A model generated the notes under the pieces. It was not told where the DNA came from. It was given only the letters and a program-made list of their open reading frames with translations, and did no database searches. The position numbers and the translations under genes are program-made. A DNA stretch of 34,900 bases, taken from NCBI RefSeq assembly GCF_004302915.1, contig NZ_QQBI01000029.1, positions 1-34,900 on the forward strand, given 5' to 3'. Each line of letters starts with the position of its first letter. The first letter of the stretch is position 1. Positions 7,543 through 15,791 of the stretch are shown piece by piece. The stretch comes from Komagataeibacter xylinus. GTDB lineage: Bacteria > Pseudomonadota > Alphaproteobacteria > Acetobacterales > Acetobacteraceae.

Positions 7543-8961
7543 CTATATATATTCAGGCGAAGAAACCCGACCTGTCATAAAATACTGTTGAAACCCGGAT
7601 ACAATGTCGGGATGGTGGTGCGCGATATCCTGGCTTTCCGATGGATCGGTCTCAAGGTCATACAGCGCGATGTTGCTGGTTTTCACCGGTCGGACCGCTT
7701 TCCATCTTCCCTTGCGGGCCGCCTGCCAGAAGGAGGGCTCATAAGTCTCCCAGTAAAGGAAACGCTCGGGCATGGGGTTCTGGTGCAACAGGGCCGGTGT
7801 CAGGTCAATTCCGTTCACATCGTGCAGGGAGGGACCAGCGTTCCCGGAAAGGGTAAGCGCGGTCGGCAGGAAATCCGGATGATAGGCAGGAACAGAACTT
7901 ATGCTGCCTGCCGGGATATGGCCGGGCCATGACACAAGCAGGGGCACACGCAGGCCACCTTCATACAGATCCCGCTTGTAGCCACGCAGGTTGCCGTGGG
8001 AATTGAAGAATTCGGCAACTTCCGTCTGTTCTGCCGTCGGTTCGGAGCGCGGACCATGATCGGAGGAAAAAAAGATAATGGTATCATCACGCAGTCCGGT
8101 CGCTGTAAGGGTTTCCAGGATATTCCCTACCCCGTCATCCAGAAAGCCGATCATTGCCGCGTAATTTTTTTCATATTCGCCCCACGGCATACCGGCATAA
8201 CGCGCCTGAGTGGGCGTGACATGCGGGCTGTGAGGCGCATTGTAGGCAACTGTCAGGAAAAAGGGCCTGTCACGCGAATGTCGGATATACTCACACGCCT
8301 GCGCGGTGCAGATATCTGTCTCATAGACCGCCTGATGGCCATTTTCATTATCCGCTATGGCATGCAGTGTCGTGCCGTCATACCAACGTGTCGGGAAATA
8401 TCCCTGTGTTGCTTCAGTCTGGGTCAGCCAGCCATGGAATTCATCAAAACCATGACTGGTCGGAACCGCTTCACGATCATATCCATCCAGATGCCACTTC
8501 CCTACCAGCGCCGTGGCGTAACCACCTTGCCGCAGGTATGACGCAACTGTCTTTTCATGCGGTCGCAGTCCCATGCGGCGCACCTGTTCGTGGCCCCGCC
8601 ATCCAACCCGGCCGCCCTGCAGCGCAAAATTGTCCCGTATGGTTGCATGCCCCATGTCCTTTCCGGTCATGAGTGCGCAGCGTGAGGGAGAACAGACGGG
8701 CGCCCCCCCGTAGGCTGCGTCAAAGCGCATGCCGGATGCTGCCAGTGCATCAATGTTGGGTGTATGGATTTTTGTCTGTCCGTAACATCCCAGATCATGA
8801 ACGCCCAAGTCATCGGCAATGATATAGATGATATTGGGGCGGGCCAGCGTTGGGATACGGTCTTCGTGTGCATATGCCCCTTTGCGCAGGAATGATGTCA
8901 CCATTCCTGCCGCAGTAGCACCCAGCAGGGCGCGTCTGCCAATACTGAAATCTGTTTTCAT
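7543..8961 (-). CDS. Tat-exported type I sulfatase (arylsulfatase)
   Basis: A 472-residue sulfatase from the ATG at 8961. A GTG four codons earlier at 8973 is possible, but GGGA then lies inside the coding region at good spacing for the ATG. A Tat signal (IGRRALLGATAAG) leads to a core starting RPNIIYIIADDLGVHDLGC with both metal aspartates. The formylglycine site is C-S-P-S-R (cysteine about residue 90), followed by the family's LMTGK. GKWHLDGYD and SSDHGPRSE complete the active-site set. It hydrolyses sulfate monoesters in the periplasm; the exact substrate is unknown. It follows the TonB-dependent receptor by 45 bases and precedes FGE by 13, which places uptake, hydrolysis and activation in one probable operon. 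Confidence 0.9.
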   Translation of the reverse strand: MKTDFSIGRRALLGATAAGMVTSFLRKGAYAHEDRIPTLARPNIIYIIADDLGVHDLGCYGQTKIHTPNIDALAASGMRFDAAYGGAPVCSPSRCALMTGKDMGHATIRDNFALQGGRVGWRGHEQVRRMGLRPHEKTVASYLRQGGYATALVGKWHLDGYDREAVPTSHGFDEFHGWLTQTEATQGYFPTRWYDGTTLHAIADNENGHQAVYETDICTAQACEYIRHSRDRPFFLTVAYNAPHSPHVTPTQARYAGMPWGEYEKNYAAMIGFLDDGVGNILETLTATGLRDDTIIFFSSDHGPRSEPTAEQTEVAEFFNSHGNLRGYKRDLYEGGLRVPLLVSWPGHIPAGSISSVPAYHPDFLPTALTLSGNAGPSLHDVNGIDLTPALLHQNPMPERFLYWETYEPSFWQAARKGRWKAVRPVKTSNIALYDLETDPSESQDIAHHHPDIVSGFQQYFMTGRVSSPEYI

Positions 8962-9006
8962 GATTGGTCCCACATATATGGAATATATTTTTATTTTATA
9001 ATGACT

Positions 9007-11451
9007 TTAATAATGGGCTTTTACGATAAACCCGAAATTGATGGGCTGGGTAACATAGGCATAATAGGCACCTGTCGATACGCTACTCTGTATAATCTGG
9101 GTGATATGGCGGACATCTGTTGCATTGTTGATGAATGCATCCAGTTCCCACGGCATATTATGCGGGCGGATGCCAAAATTCAGGTTTAGCGTTCCATAGC
9201 CAGGTACCCACCCGTATGATGAATTGGTTGCCGTGGTATTGATGTCGGTACTGTAGGTATAGCTTCCGCCTGCTATACCATCCCACTGCTTCAGGCCGAT
9301 AAACCCGAGGTTGTGATAATACTGAACAGATGCGGAGATAGCCCATCGTGGGTCAAATGGCACACGGGAGCCGGTCAGGCTGTACTGTCCGGAATAATTG
9401 ACTTCAGGCGGCCCGCCAGCATTATTGAACGAAGTAAATTCAGCATCATTGTATGCGACCGATATATTGGTCGCCAGGTTTGCTATCGGGTTGTAATGCA
9501 CATCCAGTTCAGCGCCGCGAACGCGAACGGCCTTCGCGTTGCCCAGATAGGAAATCAGACTACCCTGATAATACCCTACCTGCGTGACCTGATAGTTATG
9601 ATCATTCATCTGGTAAAGGGCGCCGCTTATCAGAAGGCGGTTGGAGAGCAGGTTAACCTTGCTGCCAACCTCAAACGCGTCCTCGGTTTCCTTGCCAACA
9701 TTGGGTGTCGCGCCCGTAGGCAGGTTGGCGAGATTCAGTCCCCCTGATTTGGCCCCACGTGAATACCGTCCATAAACCATCATATGGTCATTCAGATGAT
9801 AATTCAGGACAAACTGCCCCGTGACAAACCCGTTATCATGATGGGCGCTGTACGCACGGGCTACCCCCAGCGTATTATATAATGCAGCCCGCGTCGCTGC
9901 GGGCAGCAAGGAGGAATCAAGGTCCGAAGGGGCGACCTGCGTTAACGAATAGTTCCCTAGTTTTGTCTCATATGTATAGCGCACGCCCGTAATGACATCG
10001 AGCCTGGATGTCGGGTGCCAGGTTGAATTTGCAAATAGCGCATAAGAATTTGTTGTAATCTGGCCATACGAACTGGTGGCGTATCCTGTCAGCGCATTAT
10101 TTACAGCCGCGCTATTGCCCAGGCCGTACCATTCGGCCGCCTGGGATCCGTACAGGGTCTGGCCCGGCACATTATCTTCCTGCCACATGTAAAAACCGCC
10201 GACTGTCCAGTCCGCTATGTTTCTCCATTTGCCACTGGCCCGCAATTCCTGGGTGAACTGCCGTTCGTTGACCTTCTGGTTGGTATTGCGGATCACGTCA
10301 GCCTGTGTCTGGTCACCATCATTGTGGGGCCACCAGTTCCACGCACGATAGGCCGTGATGGACGTCAGCCTGACGCCACGGAGTCGCCAGTCAATCTGGG
10401 CAGACAGGCCCATATCTTCCTGATCGGCATCACTGAGACTGTCCTGGTTCACGCTATACGGCGCATTGGAGGGAGCCATGGGGGTAATGCCCACCTGGGC
10501 CGCGCGCGCATACAGGTTGTTTGCTATAGGCGCCCCATTATTTTTTGTCGTAAGCACCCTGTACAGACCGGCAGCGCAGCAGTTCTCACGCATATGCGCA
10601 TAATCGGCAATGAAACGGACCGACAGGTTCTCCGTGGGGGTATATAGCAGTTGGGCCCGAACCGATCGGTTGGTTGACCCGTTCAGGTTCCCGCCGCCAT
10701 CACGGTTTGTGACCCAGCCGCTATTGCTCAACCCGGTTCCGCTGACACGCAGGGCCAGCTTATCCTTGATAAGTGGCGTATTGAACCCAATACGCCAGCG
10801 GGCGTAATTGTAATTCCCGACGCCAGCCTCGCCGTATATCTGCCGTTTGAACGTCGGTGCCGCTGTTGTAAGGTTAATGGAACCTGCAGTCGTGCTGATG
10901 CCGCTTTCAGTGCCGGTTGGTCCCCGCATGACGGTAATGCCATCCAGATCCGCAATATCCGATAACGCCGTGCCGGGACGCGGGCGATAGACCCCATCCA
11001 CATAGACGCCTACCCCACCCTCAAGGCCATCCGTAGGCGCAGTGCCAGCAGCGCCAAGGCCACGGATATTGATGGTTGTATTACGCGGATTACTGATGTT
11101 CAACTGAACGGTCGGCAACAGCCTGGTCGCCTGCGGCAGTGCTGTAATGTGTTCGGCTGCCAGTTCCTTTGCATCAACGCGTGACGCGGCCTGCGGAACC
11201 TTCTGTAGTGCGCGTGTTTCCTTGTCGATGGATCGGGCAGCGCGTGTGGTCGGTGAAACCGTTACGTGGATACGTTCCGATTTCACCGCATTCACGCCCT
11301 CTTCTGCATTCCCGCTCTGGCTACGTGGCTGCGCACGACCGGGGCCTGGCCTGACCACAGGGTGGCTGTCAGAACTCTGGGCGCAGGCTCCACCATCAGC
11401 AATTCCCGCCACCCCCAGTATGAGCACGGAGCCAAAATAAAATTTCTTCAT
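9007..11451 (-). CDS. TonB-dependent outer-membrane receptor, likely for sulfate esters
   Basis: An 814-residue receptor with signal peptide (hydrophobic segment at 7-22, A-C-A cleavage region), a possible TonB box (ERIHVTVS) and a plug domain at about 75-210 (LPTVQLNISNPRNTTINIRG, GVYVDGVYRPRPG, VMRGPTGTESG). A 22-strand-type barrel follows, ending in an aromatic residue (...VKAHY), as outer-membrane insertion requires. There is no N-terminal STN signalling domain, so it should not control a sigma factor as FecA does. It heads the run receptor-sulfatase-FGE-sulfatase. By analogy with SftP of Pseudomonas putida S-313, the location points to import of sulfated organics rather than siderophores. 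That substrate is inferred from context only. Confidence 0.88.
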   Translation of the reverse strand: MKKFYFGSVLILGVAGIADGGACAQSSDSHPVVRPGPGRAQPRSQSGNAEEGVNAVKSERIHVTVSPTTRAARSIDKETRALQKVPQAASRVDAKELAAEHITALPQATRLLPTVQLNISNPRNTTINIRGLGAAGTAPTDGLEGGVGVYVDGVYRPRPGTALSDIADLDGITVMRGPTGTESGISTTAGSINLTTAAPTFKRQIYGEAGVGNYNYARWRIGFNTPLIKDKLALRVSGTGLSNSGWVTNRDGGGNLNGSTNRSVRAQLLYTPTENLSVRFIADYAHMRENCCAAGLYRVLTTKNNGAPIANNLYARAAQVGITPMAPSNAPYSVNQDSLSDADQEDMGLSAQIDWRLRGVRLTSITAYRAWNWWPHNDGDQTQADVIRNTNQKVNERQFTQELRASGKWRNIADWTVGGFYMWQEDNVPGQTLYGSQAAEWYGLGNSAAVNNALTGYATSSYGQITTNSYALFANSTWHPTSRLDVITGVRYTYETKLGNYSLTQVAPSDLDSSLLPAATRAALYNTLGVARAYSAHHDNGFVTGQFVLNYHLNDHMMVYGRYSRGAKSGGLNLANLPTGATPNVGKETEDAFEVGSKVNLLSNRLLISGALYQMNDHNYQVTQVGYYQGSLISYLGNAKAVRVRGAELDVHYNPIANLATNISVAYNDAEFTSFNNAGGPPEVNYSGQYSLTGSRVPFDPRWAISASVQYYHNLGFIGLKQWDGIAGGSYTYSTDINTTATNSSYGWVPGYGTLNLNFGIRPHNMPWELDAFINNATDVRHITQIIQSSVSTGAYYAYVTQPINFGFIVKAHY

Positions 11452-11749
11452 TTTTTCGATTTCTCTGGAACCGGAGAAGGAAACCGTAGTTCAGTGCCTC
11501 TCGATCCATCTTTTTAGAGCATATATATCAGTCGATAAGCATGTTTTTTATTTTCTACAGATAAAAGTTTTATGCTCTTTTCTGCATCCATGCATGCCGA
11601 TGCGATAATTTATTATCCGCATTTTTCCATTATTCCATATTTCATGGTATATTGGCGTCTCTGTGGAATAGAATCACCGATATGCCCTGCCCTGCGTCAT
11701 GAAGAAATCCACACATGGTGCAGTCATGCTGAAAATAACCGGGCCCCGG
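11452..11749. promoter_or_regulatory. Upstream region of the receptor-sulfatase operon
   Basis: These 298 bases hold no credible gene. They are AT-rich from about 11505 to 11660, as expected for the promoter of the receptor operon on the minus strand, and follow the stop of the dioxygenase gene. A weak Shine-Dalgarno (AGAGAAA) lies before the receptor ATG. I see no clear operator. Confidence 0.35.
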
Positions 11750-12667
11750 TCAATCCGCTGGCAGGGCCCGGCTGGAACGACCGTCCAGGCTGACCGGTAC
11801 ATCGCCCCTGACCGTAACACGCCGGACAATCCTGGGCTGGCTGCCGTAGTCGTCAACCGCCCGGTGCTGCGTTGCCTGGTTATCCCAGATGGCAATATCC
11901 CCTTCAGACCATTTCCAACGGACCGTATTGTCAAGACTGGTGATGTGTGACTGGAAAATCTCGAAGAGATGGCGGCTGTCAGGCGCATTCAGGCCATCGA
12001 ATTTCTGGAAGAAATGACCAAGCACGAGATTGGCCTCGCCCGTAACCGGATGCCTGCGCACCACCGGGTGCAAGGTGCGGTAAGCGGTGGATGTAAAGAC
12101 CCGATGGTACTCACGCGCGGAGTCCGGCACATGGCTCCGGCGGGCGGCATAATCATGGTTGTTTGTATGGATGGCCCAGAGCTGGTCTGCCAGGTTCCGC
12201 AGCGGAAGCGGCAGGTCATTGTAAGCGGTGGCAGTATTGGCCCAGACCGTATCCCCTCCAACGACCGGTATGACGACCCCGCGCAGAATGGATATTTTCG
12301 GATAATCGGGCACGAAAGTAACGTCTGTATGCCAGCTTGCCGCGCGGGTCCCGCGCGCGCTGTCCAGATCCAGTATCCCACTCGTTCCCTTCAGTGAAGG
12401 TACGGTCGGGTGCGGCACAAGATCCCCGAAGCGGCGCCCCAGCGCTTCCTGTCCGTTTTCATCCAGGTGCTGCTGCCCGCGGAAGAAAATCACCTTGTGC
12501 TTGTACAGCAGGTCTTCGATATGACTGAAGATCCCTGAAGGCAGGTCCGCCGACAGGCGGACACCCTCGATCACGGCACCAATCCGGCCGGCAAGAGGCG
12601 TTACGCTCAGCTGGGCGCTCTGCGAATCACTATTTTCCGAAGTGGTACCGAATCCGATTCTCGACAT
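11750..12667 (-). CDS. atsK: Fe(II)/2-oxoglutarate dioxygenase, AtsK/TauD type (alkylsulfatase)
   Basis: A 305-residue TauD/TfdA-family enzyme. Family members hydroxylate the carbon next to a sulfate ester or sulfonate with O2 and 2-oxoglutarate, releasing sulfate or sulfite in the cytoplasm. From the chosen start, the iron ligands are H113-x-D115 (in SWHTDVTF) and H268 (in QHRAVDDYG). The 2-oxoglutarate arginine is R279, 11 residues after the last histidine as in AtsK. GGDTVWANTATAYNDLP and DQLWAIHTNNHDYA resemble AtsK more than TauD. The start was taken at 12667 because AGGAG stands eight bases before it; the ATG at 12676 is only three bases from AGGAG. No export signal. The gene is divergent from the ABC importer at 13085, which would supply its substrate. 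Taurine or another sulfonate as substrate is not excluded. Confidence 0.82.
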   Translation of the reverse strand: MSRIGFGTTSENSDSQSAQLSVTPLAGRIGAVIEGVRLSADLPSGIFSHIEDLLYKHKVIFFRGQQHLDENGQEALGRRFGDLVPHPTVPSLKGTSGILDLDSARGTRAASWHTDVTFVPDYPKISILRGVVIPVVGGDTVWANTATAYNDLPLPLRNLADQLWAIHTNNHDYAARRSHVPDSAREYHRVFTSTAYRTLHPVVRRHPVTGEANLVLGHFFQKFDGLNAPDSRHLFEIFQSHITSLDNTVRWKWSEGDIAIWDNQATQHRAVDDYGSQPRIVRRVTVRGDVPVSLDGRSSRALPAD

Positions 12668-12788
12668 TTCATTCACTCCTTATGGTGATTAACCCTGGCA
12701 TACGATGAAATTCCGGTCAATTAATTACGCTATAAAGAGTCATAATAAATTAACCACGTATTTGTGAGTCATTTATGGAGCGGGAATG

Positions 12789-12812
12789 GCCTGCGTGGAA
12801 AAGCACGCAGGC
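12789..12812. repeat. Perfect inverted repeat in the divergent control region
   Basis: GCCTGCGTG and its exact complement CACGCAGGC are separated by a six-base loop (GAAAAG). A strong stem would form in a transcript reading toward the ABC operon. No T run follows, so it is not a simple terminator. It may be a leader structure or a decayed mobile-element end. Confidence 0.6.
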
Positions 12813-12854
12813 GTGAAGTCCTCCGTTGGGCTTCATCCTAACTTAATTCGTCAT

Positions 12855-12880
12855 AAATAACTGTTTTATAATGGTTATTT
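12855..12880 (+). promoter_or_regulatory. Candidate promoter and operator for the sulfate-ester ABC operon
   Basis: The 408-base gap between the divergent dioxygenase and ABC genes contains an exact TATAAT at 12867-12872. It is flanked by the inverted repeat AAATAAC (12855-12861) and GTTATTT (12874-12880). A dyad over the -10 box is what a repressor or LysR-type site could look like. The -35 element is weak, and the distance to the ATG (13085) would leave a leader of about 200 bases. Two direct GAGTCAT repeats lie upstream (near 12737 and 12767). The rest of the gap shows no gene I can support. Confidence 0.35.
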
Positions 12881-13084
12881 CCAGGAGTTGATTTACGAGC
12901 CCTACTCCTTCCGGGCTGACATCAGCCATTTTCTGACGAGTCTGTACCGGATTAAGTGGCATTAAACACTTTGAATTTTGGTGCATAACAATTTCCACGA
13001 ATCGGGATATGTAAATTTCATTGACACTTTCTGTTTGATTAAACTAACAACGATTTCAGAGAGTGGTTTTCGGAGTATGCACTC

Positions 13085-13882
13085 ATGTCCGACATCGTTT
13101 TTCAGTCCGTCTGCAAAATTTTTCCCGCCGTCCCTGCCCGCAAGGGAGAAAGGGATTACACGGTCCTGCATGACGTTTCCCTCAACATTCGGGCTGGTGA
13201 GTTCATGTGCCTTGTCGGACCCAGCGGATGCGGGAAATCGACCCTGCTTGATCTGATGGCGGGGCTTGATTTTCCGACTGACGGAACGATTCTCATCGAT
13301 GGCGAACCCATAAAGGGCCCCGCCGCCAGCCGCAGCGTCGTATTCCAGCAATATGCCCTCATGCCGTGGCTTTCGGCCCTGCAGAACGTGGAATTCGCTC
13401 TGGAAGCAGCAGGGGTGCCACGGAACAGGCGCCGTGAGCGGGCGCTGGCCTATCTGCGGCTGGTTGGCCTGTCTGATTTCGCGCATCGTCGGCCTGACCA
13501 GCTTTCAGGCGGCATGAAACAGCGCGTCGCGATTGCCCGCAGCCTTTCTGTCGAGCCGCGGGTGCTGCTGATGGACGAGCCCTTTGGCGCGCTGGATGCC
13601 CAGACACGCGAGGGCCTGCAGGATGAACTTCTGCGTCTGTGGCACCAGTCCCGGCAGACCATCGTATTCATAACGCACGATATTGATGAGGCACTGTATC
13701 TGGGCCAACGGGTTGCCATCATGACCCGTAATCCCGGCCACATTGCCGAAATCATTGATGTCCCTTTCTCGGCCCGCCGCATGGAGACGAATGTGCGTCG
13801 CCTGCCTGAATTCAGCGCCCTGCGCCACCAGATCTGGCGGAAACTCAAGCCTGATGCCTTACCGCCCGGTACCTATCATTAA
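13085..13882 (+). CDS. ABC transporter ATPase, sulfonate/sulfate-ester (SsuB/TauB/AtsC) type
   Basis: A 265-residue ATPase energising import across the inner membrane. Walker A is GPSGCGKST (45-53), the Q-loop lies in VVFQQYALMPW, the signature is LSGGMKQR (140-147), Walker B is LLMDEPFGALD and the switch histidine is in THDIDEA. The PWLSALQNVEF segment and the NPGHIAEI stretch near the C-terminus are typical of the nitrate/sulfonate/taurine subfamily. GGAG precedes the ATG. The permease gene follows after 11 bases and the binding protein overlaps that, so these form one transcription unit. Sulfate esters as cargo follow from the divergent dioxygenase and surrounding sulfatases, as with atsRBC of P. 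putida; sulfonates or taurine remain possible. Confidence 0.88.
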   Translation: MSDIVFQSVCKIFPAVPARKGERDYTVLHDVSLNIRAGEFMCLVGPSGCGKSTLLDLMAGLDFPTDGTILIDGEPIKGPAASRSVVFQQYALMPWLSALQNVEFALEAAGVPRNRRRERALAYLRLVGLSDFAHRRPDQLSGGMKQRVAIARSLSVEPRVLLMDEPFGALDAQTREGLQDELLRLWHQSRQTIVFITHDIDEALYLGQRVAIMTRNPGHIAEIIDVPFSARRMETNVRRLPEFSALRHQIWRKLKPDALPPGTYH

Positions 13883-13893
13883 GGACGTGTTCC

Positions 13894-14745
13894 ATGTCTT
13901 CCCCGGCCCAGACATTTACTGCTTCTTCCAGGTCCGTGCAGGCGCAGGCCCGTGATGCTGGCGCAATGGCGCGAAGGTCAGTGCAGATAACGGCGCAACT
14001 GCTCAAGTACACGCTGGCCCCGGCACTGTTTGTGCTGACATGGGAAATGCTGCCTCGGCTGGGTATCGTAAACCCGGTTTTCTTTCCGCCCTTTTCGCGG
14101 GTTGCGCAGGCCGGGTGGCATCTTACCGTAACGGGTGTCCTGCCACGTAACGCCTGTGCCAGCATCATGCGCGCGGTTACGGGTCTATGTCTTGCAACTG
14201 TTATTGCCGTGCCGCTGGGCATGCTGATCAGCGCCAGCCGTACCGTGTCCGACATGCTTTCCCCCCTGCTGGAGGCATTTCGCAATACAGCCCCACTGGC
14301 GCTGCTTCCGGTCATTACGCTTGTGCTCGGTATTGGTGAGGTCTCCAAGGTAACCATGGTGGTTTATGCCGCGTTCTGGCCCATACTGCTTAACACCATA
14401 TCTGGTGTCCGGGGGGTTGATCCCGTCATTATCAAGGCCGGACGCGCAATGGGCCTGTCGCCTGCCAACCTGCTGCTGCGCATCACACTGCCAGCAACGT
14501 TGCCCACCATCTTTACCGGGGTGCGTCTTGCGCTGGCCGCAACATTTCTCGTGCTCATTGCGGCGGAAATGGTCGGTGCGCGTGCCGGGTTGGGATATTA
14601 CCTCAATGTAGCACAGGCCAATTTCCAGATTCCTGAAATGTATGCCGGGATTCTGGCGCTTTCCGGATTGGGCCTCCTGTCGAACGGACTGCTGTTCTGG
14701 GCGGGCGTCCGGTTGCGGATTGTACAATGGAGAAACGTGAAGTGA
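13894..14745 (+). CDS. ABC transporter permease, sulfonate/sulfate-ester (SsuC/TauC/AtsB) type
   Basis: A 283-residue inner-membrane permease of the nitrate/sulfonate/taurine subfamily, with about six hydrophobic segments. The cytoplasmic EAA loop reads IIKAGRAMGLSPANLLLRITLP, with the conserved glycine, and would dock onto the neighbouring ATPase. The first 30 residues are hydrophilic. AAGGA stands eight bases before the ATG. The gene lies 11 bases behind the ATPase gene and overlaps the binding-protein gene by 4 bases if that starts at its GTG, so translation is probably coupled. Confidence 0.88.
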   Translation: MSSPAQTFTASSRSVQAQARDAGAMARRSVQITAQLLKYTLAPALFVLTWEMLPRLGIVNPVFFPPFSRVAQAGWHLTVTGVLPRNACASIMRAVTGLCLATVIAVPLGMLISASRTVSDMLSPLLEAFRNTAPLALLPVITLVLGIGEVSKVTMVVYAAFWPILLNTISGVRGVDPVIIKAGRAMGLSPANLLLRITLPATLPTIFTGVRLALAATFLVLIAAEMVGARAGLGYYLNVAQANFQIPEMYAGILALSGLGLLSNGLLFWAGVRLRIVQWRNVK

Positions 14746-15734
14746 TCGGTCGTCGTCTTTTTCTGGGCGGCGCGACTGCGGGGCTGCTGGTGCCGTCCGT
14801 GCATGCCAGGGCGGATGAAGCCCTGCGCACGCCGCTACGCTATCAGGGGTGGCCGGGGCGTGTCTCCTTTCCCGAACTGGCGCAGGATCTTGGCTACATG
14901 GGGCCGGTCAGGCTCGAATGGGTAGGCAACACCATAAGTGGCCCGCAGGACATACAGGCAGTGATCACCCGCGATGTGGATTTTGGCCTGGCCTTTAACG
15001 GGGCGGTCCTGAAAATGATTGCATACGGTGCCCCGGCCCGCGCCGTTATCGCTGCATCTGGCGCAACGCAGGCGGAATCCGCCGAACTGTTTGTGCTGCA
15101 AAGCAGCCCGATATCCAGCGCATCTGGCCTGCGCGGGCGGAGTGTTGGCGTCAATGTGGTCGGAGCGGAACTGGAGGTCAGCCTCGACCATTATCTGCAG
15201 AAGGCGGGACTGGGCAATGTGGATGATGCCGGGATAACCCTGGTGCCGCTCCCCCCGGTCGCCATGGAAGGGGCGCTGCGCATGGGCCGGATCGATGCCG
15301 CATTCACGGCGCCACCATGGGGGGACATGCTGCGGACACGGGGTGGCGTCAGGTCGGTTTTTTCGGAATATGATGTCTATGGCGACCAGATCATGTCCAC
15401 CTATGTCATGCGCGATACTTTCCTGCAAAAGTACCCACGCACGGCGCGATATTTCATATCCGGCACGGCCCGCGCGATTGAATGGGCACGCAGCGCACCG
15501 AGGCAGGAGGTGATTGCCCGGGCCAAGGCAATCGTCAGCACACGCGGCCGTGGTGAGAACACATCGCCACTGGATTACTGGAAAACACCCGGAATCCCTA
15601 CGCAGGGCGGAATGCTTACGGAGCGTTCCTTTACTGTATTTCAGGACTGGTACGTAAAAAATGGCAGCCCTGAATTGAAGGAAATAAATATAAATAAAAT
15701 ATATGACAATAGTTTCAACTGTTACGACACCTGA
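14742..15734 (+). CDS. Tat-exported substrate-binding protein, sulfonate/sulfate-ester ABC system
   Basis: A periplasmic binding protein of the SsuA/TauA/NMT1-like fold, about 330 residues. It begins with a twin-arginine signal (IGRRLFLGGATAG) ending near V-H-A-R-A-D. The fold is seen in RYQGWPGRVSFPELA, VDFGLAFNGAVL, GLRGRSVGVNV and RIDAAFTAPPWGD. I chose the GTG at 14742: it overlaps the permease stop as GTGA and has GGAG nine bases before. The ATG at 14727 would give a 19-base overlap and has no clear ribosome site. Export through Tat rather than Sec is unusual for this class and suggests folding or cofactor binding before export. It completes the ATPase-permease-binder set. Confidence 0.83.
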   Translation: MIGRRLFLGGATAGLLVPSVHARADEALRTPLRYQGWPGRVSFPELAQDLGYMGPVRLEWVGNTISGPQDIQAVITRDVDFGLAFNGAVLKMIAYGAPARAVIAASGATQAESAELFVLQSSPISSASGLRGRSVGVNVVGAELEVSLDHYLQKAGLGNVDDAGITLVPLPPVAMEGALRMGRIDAAFTAPPWGDMLRTRGGVRSVFSEYDVYGDQIMSTYVMRDTFLQKYPRTARYFISGTARAIEWARSAPRQEVIARAKAIVSTRGRGENTSPLDYWKTPGIPTQGGMLTERSFTVFQDWYVKNGSPELKEININKIYDNSFNCYDT

Positions 15735-15791
15735 TTTTCTTCTCCATCATGCTGCCTGGCACCTTTTGTAATAAGGTATGAAAAATTGGTC

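Noticed and set aside
12775-12816. A 13-codon frame (MEREWPAWKSTQA) ending at the stem-loop, like an attenuation leader peptide
   Set aside because: No ribosome site, no cysteine or methionine codons as expected for sulfur attenuation, and no terminator-like T run after the stem.
12887-12964. A short TTG-started frame (LIYEPYSFRADISHFL...) after AGGAG
   Set aside because: AGGAG touches the TTG without a spacer; 25 codons and no recognisable relatives.
12668-13084. A sulfur-related riboswitch (SAM type) in the importer leader
   Set aside because: The stem-loop does not show the conserved cores of SAM riboswitches that I could recall; only a plain hairpin can be supported.
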